Of a stretch of 64,000 nucleotides of DNA, positions 6,413 through 15,674 are shown in pieces. The stretch is from positions 1-64,000 of the forward strand of contig JAFTQG010000038.1 of assembly GCA_017462915.1 (NCBI GenBank). The letters are read 5' to 3'. The notes beneath the pieces were generated by a model, which had not been told where the DNA came from, ran no database searches, and was given only the letters and a program-made list of their open reading frames with translations. The DNA comes from Prevotella sp. Its GTDB lineage: Bacteria > Bacteroidota > Bacteroidia > Bacteroidales > Bacteroidaceae. A program made the translations under genes and the position numbers. The number at the start of each line of letters is the position of its first letter. Position 1 is the first letter of the stretch.

Positions 6413-8901
6413 TGTATGCAATTTCTCAAATAACGACCCTGATAGGGGCGCACAGATACGGTACAGCGGAGACAAGCATCGGCTTTGTGCTGACCGACTC
6501 ACGTTCACTCTCATTTCCGGAGGAGACACTGTTCTTTGCAATAAAGACACAGAGGAGTGACGGACACAGATATATTCAGGACTTGTGCAACAGGGGAGTG
6601 CGTAACTTCGTTGTCAACAGGGATTTTGACGTTCCTGCCGATTGCGGAAGCACTAACTATCTCGTAGTGCCGGATACCGTCGAGGCTCTGCAGAGGCTTG
6701 CTGAGAGGCACAGGGAGGAATATGACATTCCTGTGATAGGAATCACTGGTTCTAACGGCAAGACGACGGTAAAGGAATGGCTTTATCAACTGATGTTCAA
6801 GGATAAGCGCATCACACGTTCTCCGCGTTCGTACAATTCGCAGATAGGTGTGCCTCAGTCTGTATGGATGATAAACAGCCAGACAGAACTCGGCATATTC
6901 GAGGCTGGCATCAGTCAGGTAGGCGAGATGCAGGCCTTGCAGGAAATCATACAGCCGACGATTGCCGTACTGACAAATATCGGACAGGCGCATCAGGAGA
7001 ACTTCCGCTCCTTGGCGGAGAAATGCGAGGAGAAGCTCGGACTTATCAAGGATGCTGAGGTCGTGATATACAATGCTGACGACGAGACCGTCTCTCATTG
7101 TATGCGCAAGAGCAATTTCAAGGGCATACGCCTCGGCTGGTCCATGGAAAACCAGAATGCTCCCTTATATATAAATAAGGTGGAGACGGATGATGTAAGG
7201 CATGAGACGAGAATCTCGTATGTCTATAACGGTTCTGCCGGGGAATACTGCATAAGGAAAATAAACGAAGGCGGAATAGAAAATTCCATAACGTGTGCTG
7301 CCGTATGCCTTTATCTCGGCATGTCGCAGAAGACCTTGGCAGAACGGATGCCGCAGCTGGAAGCTATAGCCATGCGCCTTGAAGTGAAGCAGGGACAGCG
7401 CGGATGTATACTGATAAACGACTCGTATAACAACGATGTGAAGTCACTGGACATAGCTCTTGATTTCATGTCGCGCCGTCCTGACAGCAAGGGTCGTAGC
7501 CGTACGCTTATCTTGTCGGACATCTACCAGACAGGCTTGTCAGACAAAGAACTCGCCGAAGAACTGCTCTCACTCATAAAGAGTAGGGGAGTGGACAAGT
7601 TCATCGGCATAGGCAAGGTGCTGAAGGAAAGTTTTGCACCTGTACTTTGCGGCGCAAGCAATGATATACTCCGTGCATTCTTCAATACCACAGACGAGTT
7701 CCTCAAGTCAGAGACATTCGGGAATCTGCATGATGAGGTGATACTCATAAAAGGTGCCCGTATCTTTGAGTTTGACCGTATTACCGACAGGCTGGAGCAA
7801 AAGGTCCATGAGACGGTGCTGGAGGTTAACCTCAATGCTGTGGTGGAGAACTACAATCGCTACCGTTCATTCATGAGTCCTGAGACAAAACTTGTATGTA
7901 TGGTAAAGGCTGATGCTTACGGCGCAGGTGCTGTCGAGGTGGCAAAGACTCTGCAAGACCATCGTGTTGACTATCTTGCCGTTGCCGTTGCAGACGAAGG
8001 CGTGACACTGAGAAATGCTGGCATCACATGCAATATCATGATTATGAATCCGGAGATGTCCGCATTCAAGACGATGTTTGACTATAATCTTGAACCGGAG
8101 GTCTATTCTTTCAGGATGCTTGACGCGCTTGTACATGCTGCACAGCATGAAGGTATAACAAACTGGCCTGTGCACATCAAGCTTGATACAGGAATGTGCC
8201 GTCTCGGTTTCCATCCAGAGCATGATATGGACGAACTCATAAAGCGCCTGCATCAGCAGAAAGCTGTCATACCGCGTTCGGTCTTCTCACACTTTGTAGG
8301 CTCGGACTGTGATGACTTCGATGCTTTCTCTGCAGAGCAGTTTGCTCTTTATGACGCAGGAAGCAGGAAACTGCAGGTGGCGTTCCAGCATAAGATACTG
8401 AGACATATATGCAACTCGGCAGGCATAGAGCATTTCCCTGAACGCCAGATGGATATGTGCCGTCTTGGATTAGGCCTTTACGGCATCAATCCACGCGATA
8501 ATTCCATGCTGTCTACAGTATCTACACTGAAGACCACAATCCTTCAGATGCGTCATGTCCCGGCAGGACATTCCGTAGGATACAGCCGGCGGACAATACT
8601 TGAGCGTGACAGCATCATCGCCGCAATACCTATTGGTTATGCCGACGGCCTTGACCGTCATCTCGGCAACAGGCATTGCTATTGCATGGTCAATGGGAAG
8701 AAAGCCGATTATGTAGGCAATATCTGTATGGACGTTGCCATGATTGATGTCACGGATATCGACTGCCAGGAGGGTGACAGCGTGGAGATATTCGGTGAGA
8801 ATCTTCCTGTCACGGTCCTTTCCGATGTGATAGGCACAATACCGTATGAAGTGCTTACCGGTGTGAGCAATAGGGTGAAACGTATATACTTTGAAGAGTA
8901 G
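6412..8901 (+). CDS. murF-alr: MurF-Alr fusion: UDP-MurNAc-tripeptide:D-Ala-D-Ala ligase / alanine racemase
   Basis: Residues 1 to about 450 are MurF, which adds D-Ala-D-Ala to the UDP-MurNAc-tripeptide (ATP-binding GITGSNGKTTVKEW near 108-121; NDSYNNDVKSLDIAL near 339-353). Residues about 465-829 are a fold-type III alanine racemase that makes D-Ala (VCMVKADAYGAGAVEVA near 493-509 with the PLP lysine; GYSRRTILERDS near 723-734 with the catalytic-tyrosine region; VGNICMDVAMIDVT near 769-782). The fusion is usual in Bacteroidetes and couples D-Ala supply to its use in peptidoglycan. It is translated from an ATG overlapping the fkp stop and is followed at once by a terminator. Confidence 0.96.
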   Translation: MYAISQITTLIGAHRYGTAETSIGFVLTDSRSLSFPEETLFFAIKTQRSDGHRYIQDLCNRGVRNFVVNRDFDVPADCGSTNYLVVPDTVEALQRLAERHREEYDIPVIGITGSNGKTTVKEWLYQLMFKDKRITRSPRSYNSQIGVPQSVWMINSQTELGIFEAGISQVGEMQALQEIIQPTIAVLTNIGQAHQENFRSLAEKCEEKLGLIKDAEVVIYNADDETVSHCMRKSNFKGIRLGWSMENQNAPLYINKVETDDVRHETRISYVYNGSAGEYCIRKINEGGIENSITCAAVCLYLGMSQKTLAERMPQLEAIAMRLEVKQGQRGCILINDSYNNDVKSLDIALDFMSRRPDSKGRSRTLILSDIYQTGLSDKELAEELLSLIKSRGVDKFIGIGKVLKESFAPVLCGASNDILRAFFNTTDEFLKSETFGNLHDEVILIKGARIFEFDRITDRLEQKVHETVLEVNLNAVVENYNRYRSFMSPETKLVCMVKADAYGAGAVEVAKTLQDHRVDYLAVAVADEGVTLRNAGITCNIMIMNPEMSAFKTMFDYNLEPEVYSFRMLDALVHAAQHEGITNWPVHIKLDTGMCRLGFHPEHDMDELIKRLHQQKAVIPRSVFSHFVGSDCDDFDAFSAEQFALYDAGSRKLQVAFQHKILRHICNSAGIEHFPERQMDMCRLGLGLYGINPRDNSMLSTVSTLKTTILQMRHVPAGHSVGYSRRTILERDSIIAAIPIGYADGLDRHLGNRHCYCMVNGKKADYVGNICMDVAMIDVTDIDCQEGDSVEIFGENLPVTVLSDVIGTIPYEVLTGVSNRVKRIYFEE

Positions 8902-8925
8902 GGCGTTTCACCCTATTCTTTTATT
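8869..8925 (+). terminator. Terminator overlapping the 3' end of murF-alr
   Basis: A perfect 14-bp stem AATAGGGTGAAACG (8869-8882) / CGTTTCACCCTATT (8904-8917), followed by CTTTTATTT. The left arm is inside the coding sequence. Confidence 0.7.
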
Positions 8926-9078
8926 TGTCATTATGTTTATCATATCCGTGTGGACGGAAATCTATGAATGACCTTGATAAACGTCCTATGTATATGGCGT
9001 GTTCTCCGTATTTGGTTAAAAAAATAAAAATAAGTCTTGTTGCTGTACGCATATTTCGCGATTATTAATTTAAATCAT

Positions 9079-9086
9079 TAATTTTG
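9079..9086 (+). promoter_or_regulatory. Candidate -7 box for the MFS transporter
   Basis: TAATTTTG lies 77 bp before the ATG; 21 nt upstream there is TTTC instead of TTTG. The gap 8902-9162 otherwise shows only A+T-rich sequence. Confidence 0.45.
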
Positions 9087-9162
9087 CATAAAATGTGTGC
9101 GCAAACGCAATCTGAACGACTGAAAAACCGCGACATAATCAAAAATAACTAAATAATCAAAA

Positions 9163-10614
9163 ATGAGTCAAATTCAAACATCAAAGATGACCAACTGGCG
9201 TTGGGTTATGTGTGCGATGCTCTTCTTCGCAACGACGGTCAACTACATGGACCGTCAGGTACTTTCTCTTACATGGAAAGACTTTATTTCACCAGAGTTC
9301 CATTGGAATGACGAGATTTACGGTAATATCACAGCCGTATTCTCCATCTTCTATGCGGTAGCAAACCTCTTCGCAGGTAAGTTTGTTGACTGGATGGGAA
9401 CTAAAAAGGGATACTTCTGGGCAATCACGATATGGTCTCTCGGTGCTGTGCTTCACGCCGGTTGCGGTGTGTTTACAGAGGGATGGCTTGGGCATGGTCT
9501 CCAGAGCAAGGCCGATCTCGTTCAGGCAACAGGTGACCTTGCTGTGACTATAGCCACTGTCAGCATGTATGCTTTCCTCGCATGCCGTTGCGTGCTCGCG
9601 CTCGGTGAGGCTGGAAACTTCCCGGCAGCCATAAAGGTTACAGCCGAGTATTTCCCTAAGAAAGACCGTGCTTTCGCTACATCAATATTCAATTCAGGAG
9701 CTTCTGTTGGTGCTCTTGCCGCTCCTGCTACTATTCCACTCCTTGCAAAGGCAATGGGATGGGAGATGGCATTCATCATCATCGGTGGTCTCGGCTTTAT
9801 CTGGGCAGGTATCTGGCTTTTTGTCTATGACAAGCCGGCAAAGTCAAAGTTTGTCAATAAGGCAGAGCTTCTCTATGTTAATCAGGACGAGGCAGACGGC
9901 ACAGCAAATGCTGCTGCAGAGACAGAGGAAAAGCAGATGGGATATATTGAGGCCTTCAGCCACAAGCAGACTTGGTCTTTCGCATTTGGCAAGTTCATGA
10001 CAGACGGCGTATGGTGGTTCTTCCTGTTCTGGGCTCCTGCATATTTCTCAGATCAGTATGGATACAAGTCTGATTCCTCTATGGGTATCGCCTTGATATT
10101 CACACTCTATGCCATAGTTACCGTGCTTTCAATGTTTGGCGGCTATCTGCCAAAGCTCTTTGTCGAGAAGAAGGGCATGAACCCTTATCAGGGTCGTATG
10201 CTTGCAATGCTTATCTTCGCCTTCTTCCCTGTACTTGCACTGTTTGCACAGCCTATGGGACAGTACAGCGCATGGTGGCCGGCAGTCATCATCGGTTTCG
10301 TAGGCGCAGGTCACCAGGCATGGTCTGCAAATATCTTCTCAACAGTAGGTGATATGTTCCCTAAGTCTGCCATCGCCACTATCACAGGTATCGGCTCTAT
10401 GGCTGGCGGTATTGGTTCTATGCTTATCAACTGGGCATCAGGTCATCTCTTCGTATACGCAGATGAGCAGGGTGCGGCATTCCAGTTCATGGGCTTTGAG
10501 GGCAAGCCTGCCGGTTATATGATTATCTTCAGCATCTGTGCTGTAGCTTACCTCATCGGTTGGGTAGTCATGAAGGCTCTTGTTCCGAAGTACAAGCCTG
10601 TAGTGATGAAGTAA
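9163..10614 (+). CDS. MFS transporter of the anion:cation symporter type (hexuronate transporter ExuT-like)
   Basis: A 483-residue inner-membrane protein with about 12 membrane segments. Landmarks of the ACS family are NYMDRQVLSL near residues 27-36, GNITAVFSIFYAVANLFAGKFVDWMGTKKGY in the segment 2-3 region, and CVLALGEAGNFPAAIKVTAEYFPKKDRAFATSIFNSG in the segment 4-5 region. The closest known relatives carry glucuronate or galacturonate. That specificity would fit the pectinesterase genes at 21-28 kb, but the genes are not in one operon, so the link is inference. It stands alone between its own promoter and a strong terminator. Confidence 0.8.
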   Translation: MSQIQTSKMTNWRWVMCAMLFFATTVNYMDRQVLSLTWKDFISPEFHWNDEIYGNITAVFSIFYAVANLFAGKFVDWMGTKKGYFWAITIWSLGAVLHAGCGVFTEGWLGHGLQSKADLVQATGDLAVTIATVSMYAFLACRCVLALGEAGNFPAAIKVTAEYFPKKDRAFATSIFNSGASVGALAAPATIPLLAKAMGWEMAFIIIGGLGFIWAGIWLFVYDKPAKSKFVNKAELLYVNQDEADGTANAAAETEEKQMGYIEAFSHKQTWSFAFGKFMTDGVWWFFLFWAPAYFSDQYGYKSDSSMGIALIFTLYAIVTVLSMFGGYLPKLFVEKKGMNPYQGRMLAMLIFAFFPVLALFAQPMGQYSAWWPAVIIGFVGAGHQAWSANIFSTVGDMFPKSAIATITGIGSMAGGIGSMLINWASGHLFVYADEQGAAFQFMGFEGKPAGYMIIFSICAVAYLIGWVVMKALVPKYKPVVMK

Positions 10615-10680
10615 TATTATTTATGTATTATATTGGCTCTGTCAGTGTGTATCCACTGTACAAGAGTTGATATACGGATT

Positions 10681-10731
10681 ACTTATCGGCAAGTCGAAGT
10701 CATCGTTCGACTTGCCGATAAGTTTTTTTAT
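10681..10731 (+). terminator. Strong intrinsic terminator after the MFS transporter
   Basis: An 18-bp perfect stem ACTTATCGGCAAGTCGAA (10681-10698) / TTCGACTTGCCGATAAGT (10706-10723), 7-nt loop, followed by TTTTTTT. Confidence 0.85.
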
Positions 10732-10833
10732 CAGAGTGTTGTCATATTTTTTATGACAGGCTCTATTGTCGCCTGTTACAGCCGTAGAAACAGGCTCTGT
10801 AGAAAAATGGTGGGGTGATTTGCTGCTGAGCCT

Positions 10834-10882
10834 AAAAAAGTATCAACCCCGAAAGTCTTTTGTCAGACTTCCGGGGTTGATG
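10834..10882 (-). terminator. Terminator after rubrerythrin
   Basis: Reading leftwards: ATCAACCCCGGAAGTC / GACTTTCGGGGTTGAT (one unpaired position) around ATG-free loop TGACAAAA, then ACTTTTTTA. It lies about 60 bp past the rubrerythrin stop. The rest of the 10615-10944 gap holds nothing recognisable. Confidence 0.75.
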
Positions 10883-10944
10883 TCTTTGGAGTACCTCCAG
10901 ATTGTCGTGTATCAGTGCAGGTATTATGCGCTGAAATATGAATC

Positions 10945-11499
10945 TTACTTGAAATAACGGTTGAAGAGGCCGCGGAAGCCTGCGCCGTGGCGTGCCTCGT
11001 CCTTTGCCATTTCGTGTACAGTGTCGTGGATAGCGTCAAGACCAGCAGCCTTGGCGTTCCTTGCGATACGGAACTTGTCCTCGCAAGCGCCAGCCTCTGC
11101 CATCATGCGCTTCTCAAGGTTTGTCTTTGTGTCCCATACTACATCGCCGAGGAGCTCTGCAAACTTTGAAGCGTGCTCAGCCTCTTCGAAGGCGTAGCGC
11201 TTGAAAGCCTCAGCTATCTCAGGATAGCCCTCACGGTCTGCCTGACGTGACATTGCAAGATACATTCCAACCTCTGTGCACTCGCCATTGAAGTGTGCGT
11301 TGAGGTCATTGATCATCTCCTCGTCAGCACCAGATGTCTTTGCCTCGCCGATCTTGTGAACTGTCGCGTACTCAGCCTCGGCTGTCTCGTCTACCTCTGT
11401 GAACTTTGATGCCGGTGCTTTGCACAATGGGCACTGCTCTGGAGCTTCTGTACCTTCGTGAATGTAGCCACAAACGGAACAAATGAACTTCTTTGTCAT
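10945..11499 (-). CDS. rbr: Reverse rubrerythrin (N-terminal rubredoxin, C-terminal diiron ferritin-like domain)
   Basis: The 184-residue cytoplasmic peroxide scavenger of anaerobes reduces H2O2 using NAD(P)H-linked electron donors. Rubredoxin cysteines are Cys7, Cys10, Cys23 and Cys26 ([11 protein letters not shown]...[10 protein letters not shown]). The order is reversed relative to classical rubrerythrin, where the rubredoxin is C-terminal. Diiron ligands are visible in [21 protein letters not shown] and [10 protein letters not shown]. The gene is monocistronic, with a consensus promoter and its own terminator. Confidence 0.93.
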   Translation of the reverse strand: MTKKFICSVCGYIHEGTEAPEQCPLCKAPASKFTEVDETAEAEYATVHKIGEAKTSGADEEMINDLNAHFNGECTEVGMYLAMSRQADREGYPEIAEAFKRYAFEEAEHASKFAELLGDVVWDTKTNLEKRMMAEAGACEDKFRIARNAKAAGLDAIHDTVHEMAKDEARHGAGFRGLFNRYFK

Positions 11500-11556
11500 A
11501 ATGTCTAAGTTTTAGTTGGTTAATAATGTTTTTGTATATGTTTTCTTTTTGTGTCT

Positions 11557-11588
11557 GCAAAATTACAACTTTATTTTATATATGCAAA
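11557..11588 (-). promoter_or_regulatory. Consensus promoter for rubrerythrin
   Basis: Reading leftwards: TTTG (11588-11585), 19-nt spacer, TAATTTTG (11565-11558), then C. This is a perfect Bacteroidetes promoter about 58 bp before the ATG. Confidence 0.8.
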
Positions 11589-11684
11589 GGCAATTCGGGA
11601 AAATAAATGGTAAATTCGGGAATGGCTGCCGTTTTTTCATGATATTCTCATTTTTCGCGGTCAGATAGATGGTATTTTCAGGGA

Positions 11685-11718
11685 ATTTTCGTACCTTTGT
11701 CCTCGGTAATAATGGTGG
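11685..11718 (+). promoter_or_regulatory. Promoter-proximal motif shared with the gene at 42247
   Basis: ATTTTCGTACCTTTGTCCTC then GGTAATAATGG. It contains the -7 box TACCTTTG (11692-11699) and is nearly the same as 42151-42183 (ATTTTCGTAATTTTGTCCTC, GGTGAGAATACGG). The downstream gene starts about 115 bp on. No clear TTTG is present at the -33 position. Confidence 0.45.
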
Positions 11719-11814
11719 CTGCTTTGTTTTGTAACTGTTGCAAAAGTACAAAAAATCCTCTGATTACCAAATCTGTAGACACTTGAATTTCATTAAACTC
11801 ACGTTATATCACAA

Positions 11815-12672
11815 ATGAAAAAGCATCTTTCCTTTCTTATAATGATAGTCGCATTCTGCACAGCACATGCATCTATTGGCTTTTCTTCCTATCGGGGTGT
11901 CTGGAGCAGTGACAGTGCCGAGGCTGTAATCACTGATTCTGTTTGCATCTTCTACTTTCAGGCAGACAGCACAATGCAGGCTATTCTTGAGATTCCGTCA
12001 GCCGGCTTTTCAAGCAAAACGGTTTTCGCAAAAGACGGCACGGTGACATCCTGCTCTGGTGAAGAGCCGCTCGCGATATCTGAGACGAATGGCGTTTTAG
12101 ACATTTGCGGCTATTCACTAAAGAAAGTGGAAGAAATCAATATCATCACGCCCTACGAAATGGCACAATGCAACTCAAAAGACGATGTTGGCAAATGTTT
12201 GCAGCAGTGGCGGCTTGGAGCCGGATATGGGATTTCTGACGATATGATTTATTGCGAGATAAATACAAACCGCCACATGTTCGTCTATATGATAAATCCT
12301 GCTATGGTATATATCCGTGCTGCGGCTACTCGGAACAATAATAGCGGGACACTCTTTTTCCAGAACATCCGTATGATGAAAAACCGGAATACAGGGGAAT
12401 ATACCATGCATATCGCGCCTGATAATCTTAATGTTTCGCGAAATGATCTGGAGATAGACAATACAAAATTCCAGCCTAATTCGTGCACATTCTCCCCTGA
12501 CGGAGGTATTTACTGGTCGCTTATCTCGTTTGAACCTGACTTGATTTTATTGAACGGTTGTGGGGAGACATATCAAGTTAAGCGTCCTTCTATCGCAGAC
12601 GATATGGAATATATAGAATATGTGCCGTATTCAGCAGATGATAAACTCTTTGATATGCGATACCATAGGTGA
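11815..12672 (+). CDS. Hypothetical secreted protein
   Basis: 285 residues with a clear N-terminal signal peptide (MKKHLSFLIMIVAFCTAHA, cleavage after about residue 19), so exported to the periplasm or beyond. I recognise no domain. The mature part is rich in short beta-prone stretches and has several cysteines (for example in TSCSG, DICGY, AQCNS, GKCLQ, MIYCE, NSCTF, NGCGE), some of which could form disulfides. It shares a promoter-region motif with the unknown secreted protein at 42247. It is followed after 137 bp by an AraC regulator in the same direction, but that gene appears to have its own -7 box. Confidence 0.75.
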   Translation: MKKHLSFLIMIVAFCTAHASIGFSSYRGVWSSDSAEAVITDSVCIFYFQADSTMQAILEIPSAGFSSKTVFAKDGTVTSCSGEEPLAISETNGVLDICGYSLKKVEEINIITPYEMAQCNSKDDVGKCLQQWRLGAGYGISDDMIYCEINTNRHMFVYMINPAMVYIRAAATRNNNSGTLFFQNIRMMKNRNTGEYTMHIAPDNLNVSRNDLEIDNTKFQPNSCTFSPDGGIYWSLISFEPDLILLNGCGETYQVKRPSIADDMEYIEYVPYSADDKLFDMRYHR

Positions 12673-12789
12673 ACAGAATCAAACGATGCTGTACGCGATG
12701 AAACAAGGGCCTGCATCCTGCTCATCTGCTATGCCAGGATATTCTGCGCATTTCCTCTCTTTTTATTCGGCATTTCCGGAGATTCTTCG

Positions 12790-12797
12790 TAACTTTG
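12790..12797 (+). promoter_or_regulatory. Candidate -7 box for the AraC regulator
   Basis: TAACTTTG followed by C, 12 bp before the ATG at 12810. The -33 position is poor. If used, the leader would be almost absent. Confidence 0.35.
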
Positions 12798-12809
12798 CAT
12801 GCATAAAAA

Positions 12810-13733
12810 ATGACTACTATGGCAAATGTTTCTCTCGGCGATATATATGATATGGTGTGCGAGACACCTGCCGGCGACGGTCTCGTGATAGATATGATGC
12901 CGGACTTTCTTGACTCTGACATGCAGACCAACAGCCGTCCGCATGTGCATACGTTCTACGAGATACTGTGGTTTTTTGACGGTAAAGGGACGCATACTGT
13001 TGATTTCCAGGATTACGAGGTGAAGCCTGGCTCCATTTTCTTCCTCTCTCCTGGACAGGTGCACAACTTTGACGGCATCACACGCCATCGGGGCATCTCC
13101 CTGAAGCTATGCACCGACTTCCTCAAGTATGAGAATGCCGACGAGGATATTTTCATAAAATACAACATGTTCAATGCCTTTGATGTCGCGCCGTATTTCC
13201 TCATCAGCGACCCCTCCGTGGCGGAACATCTCCGCGGACTTATCGAGAACATGCGCGAGGAGCAGGGACACGCCGACGATTTCGGCCACATGGACATTCT
13301 CCGTGCCTTGGTAAAGGTCTTTCTTGTCAATGTCCAGCGCCATGGCGTGCGTCCTGATGCCCTGCCGTTGCAGACGACACGGGCATCCAACCGCCTCTTC
13401 CTGCTCTTCAGGAAGACACTGGAGCAGGAGTATGACCGTATGCATACCGTGAAGGACTATGCCGACCGCCTGAACGTTTCGTCGAAGACGCTCACGAACA
13501 GCGTGACGGAATGCTCGCGCAAATCACCTCTTGCCTTCATCAATGACCGTGTGATACTTGAGGCGAAGCGTCTCCTGCGCTTCACCAATCTCATGGTGAA
13601 GGAGATAGCCTACCGCATGGGCTATGACGACCCCTCTTATTTCGTTAAGTTTTTCAAGCGCCAGACAGGCTATCTGCCTTCCGATTTCCGTGACAATGTA
13701 CTTTCGGATGATTCTCGTAAAAACACTGTCTGA
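12810..13733 (+). CDS. AraC family transcriptional regulator with cupin sensor domain
   Basis: 307 residues. Residues about 30-110 are a cupin-like ligand domain (RPHVHTFYEILWFFDGKGTHTVDFQDYEVKPGSIFFLSPGQVHNFDG). Residues about 200-300 are the paired AraC HTH (VKDYADRLNVSSKTLTNSVTECSRKSPLAFINDRVILEAKRLLRFTNLMVKEIAYRMGYDDPSYFVKFFKRQTGYLPSDFR). The effector is unknown and no transporter or catabolic gene is directly adjacent, so its targets cannot be named. It converges on pdxT across a bidirectional terminator. Confidence 0.92.
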   Translation: MTTMANVSLGDIYDMVCETPAGDGLVIDMMPDFLDSDMQTNSRPHVHTFYEILWFFDGKGTHTVDFQDYEVKPGSIFFLSPGQVHNFDGITRHRGISLKLCTDFLKYENADEDIFIKYNMFNAFDVAPYFLISDPSVAEHLRGLIENMREEQGHADDFGHMDILRALVKVFLVNVQRHGVRPDALPLQTTRASNRLFLLFRKTLEQEYDRMHTVKDYADRLNVSSKTLTNSVTECSRKSPLAFINDRVILEAKRLLRFTNLMVKEIAYRMGYDDPSYFVKFFKRQTGYLPSDFRDNVLSDDSRKNTV

Positions 13734-13869
13734 TAGTTAGTTGCCGTTGTGTTGTCGACTATGTGCCCCATAGACTGCCATTGATGGCGTAACGATAGTG
13801 TAGGAAGAGAGTCTATGCTTTTTACATAGGGAGAAATTTTGGATGAGAAGGAAATGCAAGGTAAAAGGA

Positions 13870-13946
13870 AACAAGCCCAAACCGGTCATGAGAGGCTTTA
13901 TTGCAGGTACATTTCCTCATGACCAGATTTAGGCTTGTTGCTTTAT
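13870..13946. terminator. Bidirectional terminator between araC-type gene and pdxT
   Basis: Long interrupted inverted repeat: AACAAGCCCAAACCGGTCATGAG (left, from 13870) pairs with CTCATGACCAGATTTAGGCTTGTT (right, to 13939), followed by GCTTTATT on the plus side and TTCCTTTTACC on the minus side. Confidence 0.6.
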
Positions 13947-13980
13947 TAGTGTATGTGTTTTTATCCTAAGGGATAGAATG

Positions 13981-14535
13981 TTACTCGATGGATTGCGTTA
14001 TTAAATTCACGAACAACTCATGTACACGCGTGTCGTCGGTGAGCTCCGGATGGAAGGCGGTGACAATCTGGTTGTCCTGACGTGCCGCGACGATGTGTCC
14101 GTCGACTTCGGCAAGCACCTCCACGCCGTCGCCTGTTGCCGTGATGTATGGCGCGCGGATGAATGTCATCGGTATTTCCCCGATGCCTTTCATGTCGTGT
14201 ACGGTATGGAAACTGCCGAGCTGGCGGCCGTAGGCGTTACGCTTCACGGTGATATCCATCGTGTCGAGATGCTCCTTGTCAAGCATTATAAGTCCGGCAC
14301 ATGTGCCGAAGACTGGAAGACCGGCGACGATGGCGTCCCTGACAGGTGAGAAAAGCCCTTCGTCACGTATTATCCTCATCATGGCGGTGCTCTCGCCTCC
14401 CGGGATTATCAGACCGTCTTTCTCCTGTTGCCAGTCATCGATGTTCCTTACAAGGAACGAGTCTATGCCGATGCTTTGCAGCATCTGCTGATGCTCGGCA
14501 AACGCTCCCTGTAATGCAAGTATCGCTATTCTCAT
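13981..14535 (-). CDS. pdxT: Pyridoxal 5'-phosphate synthase glutaminase subunit PdxT
   Basis: 184 residues; hydrolyses glutamine and feeds ammonia to PdxS for de novo pyridoxal 5'-phosphate synthesis. Class I amidotransferase triad: Cys79 in [10 protein letters not shown], with His162 and Glu164 in FHPELTDD; the glycine-rich [12 protein letters not shown] near residues 43-54 forms the oxyanion region. It lies 4 bp downstream of pdxS, in one operon. Confidence 0.97.
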   Translation of the reverse strand: MRIAILALQGAFAEHQQMLQSIGIDSFLVRNIDDWQQEKDGLIIPGGESTAMMRIIRDEGLFSPVRDAIVAGLPVFGTCAGLIMLDKEHLDTMDITVKRNAYGRQLGSFHTVHDMKGIGEIPMTFIRAPYITATGDGVEVLAEVDGHIVAARQDNQIVTAFHPELTDDTRVHELFVNLITQSIE

Positions 14536-14539
14536 GATT

Positions 14540-15412
14540 TTACTTGCCTCTCTCTGCCATCAGCAGTTCTATTTCGCTCTCGTTGATGCCCACCATGGCC
14601 TCGCCGAGATCCTCGCTCAGTTCGGCGATTATCTTAGGATTGTCATAGTTTGTGACAGCCTTCACGATAGCCTGTGCACGTTTTACAGGGTCGCCGCTCT
14701 TGAATATGCCGCTTCCCACGAACACACCCTCAGCTCCAAGCTGCATCATCAGGGCCGCATCGGCAGGGGTAGCCACACCGCCGGCTGCGAAATTGACGAC
14801 AGGGAGCTTGCCGTTCTCGTGTACATACTGCACGAGGTCAAACGGCACGCGTAACTGCTTGGCGGCCTCATACAGCTCGTCCTCGCTCATGGATACGAGG
14901 CGGCGTATCTCGCTCTGCATCATACGCATGTGGCGAACGGCCTGTATCACATCGCCAGTGCCCGGCTCTCCCTTCGTGCGTATCATCGTTGCGCCCTCGT
15001 TGATGCGTCGCAACGCCTCGCCGAGGTCCTTTGCTCCGCAGACGAAAGGCACATTGAACTTGCGCTTGTCGATATGGTAGACATCATCGGCAGGGGAGAG
15101 CACCTCGCTCTCGTCTATATAGTCGATTTCTATTGCCTCAAGTATCTGTGCCTCAACAAAGTGGCCTATGCGGCATTTTGCCATCACAGGGATGCTGACA
15201 GCTTCCTGTATGCCCTTTATCATCTTAGGGTCGCTCATGCGGCTCACGCCTCCTGCGGCACGTATGTCTGCCGGAATGCGTTCCAATGCCATAACGGCAC
15301 ATGCGCCGGTAGCCTCGGCAATCCTTGCCTGCTCAGGTGTTGTAACATCCATGATGACACCGCCCTTGAGCATCTGGGCCAGGTTGCGGTTGAGTTCTGT
15401 TCTGTTTTCCAT
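14540..15412 (-). CDS. pdxS: Pyridoxal 5'-phosphate synthase lyase subunit PdxS
   Basis: 290 residues, (beta/alpha)8 barrel that makes PLP from ribose 5-phosphate, glyceraldehyde 3-phosphate and ammonia. The catalytic lysines are visible as Lys79 ([11 protein letters not shown]) and Lys147 ([10 protein letters not shown]), and the substrate-binding Asp as Asp22 ([11 protein letters not shown]). It is the first gene of pdxST. The upstream region carries a 66-bp tandem duplication with promoter-like boxes pointing at it. Confidence 0.98.
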   Translation of the reverse strand: MENRTELNRNLAQMLKGGVIMDVTTPEQARIAEATGACAVMALERIPADIRAAGGVSRMSDPKMIKGIQEAVSIPVMAKCRIGHFVEAQILEAIEIDYIDESEVLSPADDVYHIDKRKFNVPFVCGAKDLGEALRRINEGATMIRTKGEPGTGDVIQAVRHMRMMQSEIRRLVSMSEDELYEAAKQLRVPFDLVQYVHENGKLPVVNFAAGGVATPADAALMMQLGAEGVFVGSGIFKSGDPVKRAQAIVKAVTNYDNPKIIAELSEDLGEAMVGINESEIELLMAERGK

Positions 15413-15476
15413 GTTTATGTCCTTTTATTTTAGTGTGTTACGGCAGACGATACGACTGCCGAAATGAATATTTTGT

Positions 15477-15616
15477 AAAGATAATGCAAACCGAGCGCAA
15501 TCAAGTTTACTTGAAATTGCCGAGGTGCAGCTTGTCTTATGCAAAGATAATGCAAACCGAGCGCAATCAAGTTTACTTGAAATTGCCGAGGTGCAGCTTG
15601 TCTTATGCAAAGGTAA
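15477..15616 (-). repeat. 66-bp tandem duplication with promoter-like boxes upstream of pdxS
   Basis: Two identical 66-bp copies (15477-15542, 15543-15608) and the start of a third. Each holds the imperfect palindrome GCAATCAAGTTTACTTGAAATTGC flanked by CGAG (within 20 bases: TCAAGTTTACTTGA). Read towards pdxS each unit ends in TTTGCATTATCTTT(G/A)C, containing a TAnnTTTG-like -7 box. The sequence resembles a dispersed intergenic repeat that I recall from many Bacteroidales genomes. The array may give pdxST two promoters; the rest of the 15413-15674 gap shows nothing. Confidence 0.75.
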
Positions 15617-15674
15617 GGACATGCTCTGGAATGTGCAAATATCCGTTCCGTGATGGAAAAACTTTGTTCCGAAA

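Noticed and set aside
12620-12850. Small gene between 11815 gene and the AraC regulator
   Set aside because: It overlaps both neighbours and crosses the regulator's -7 box; no support.
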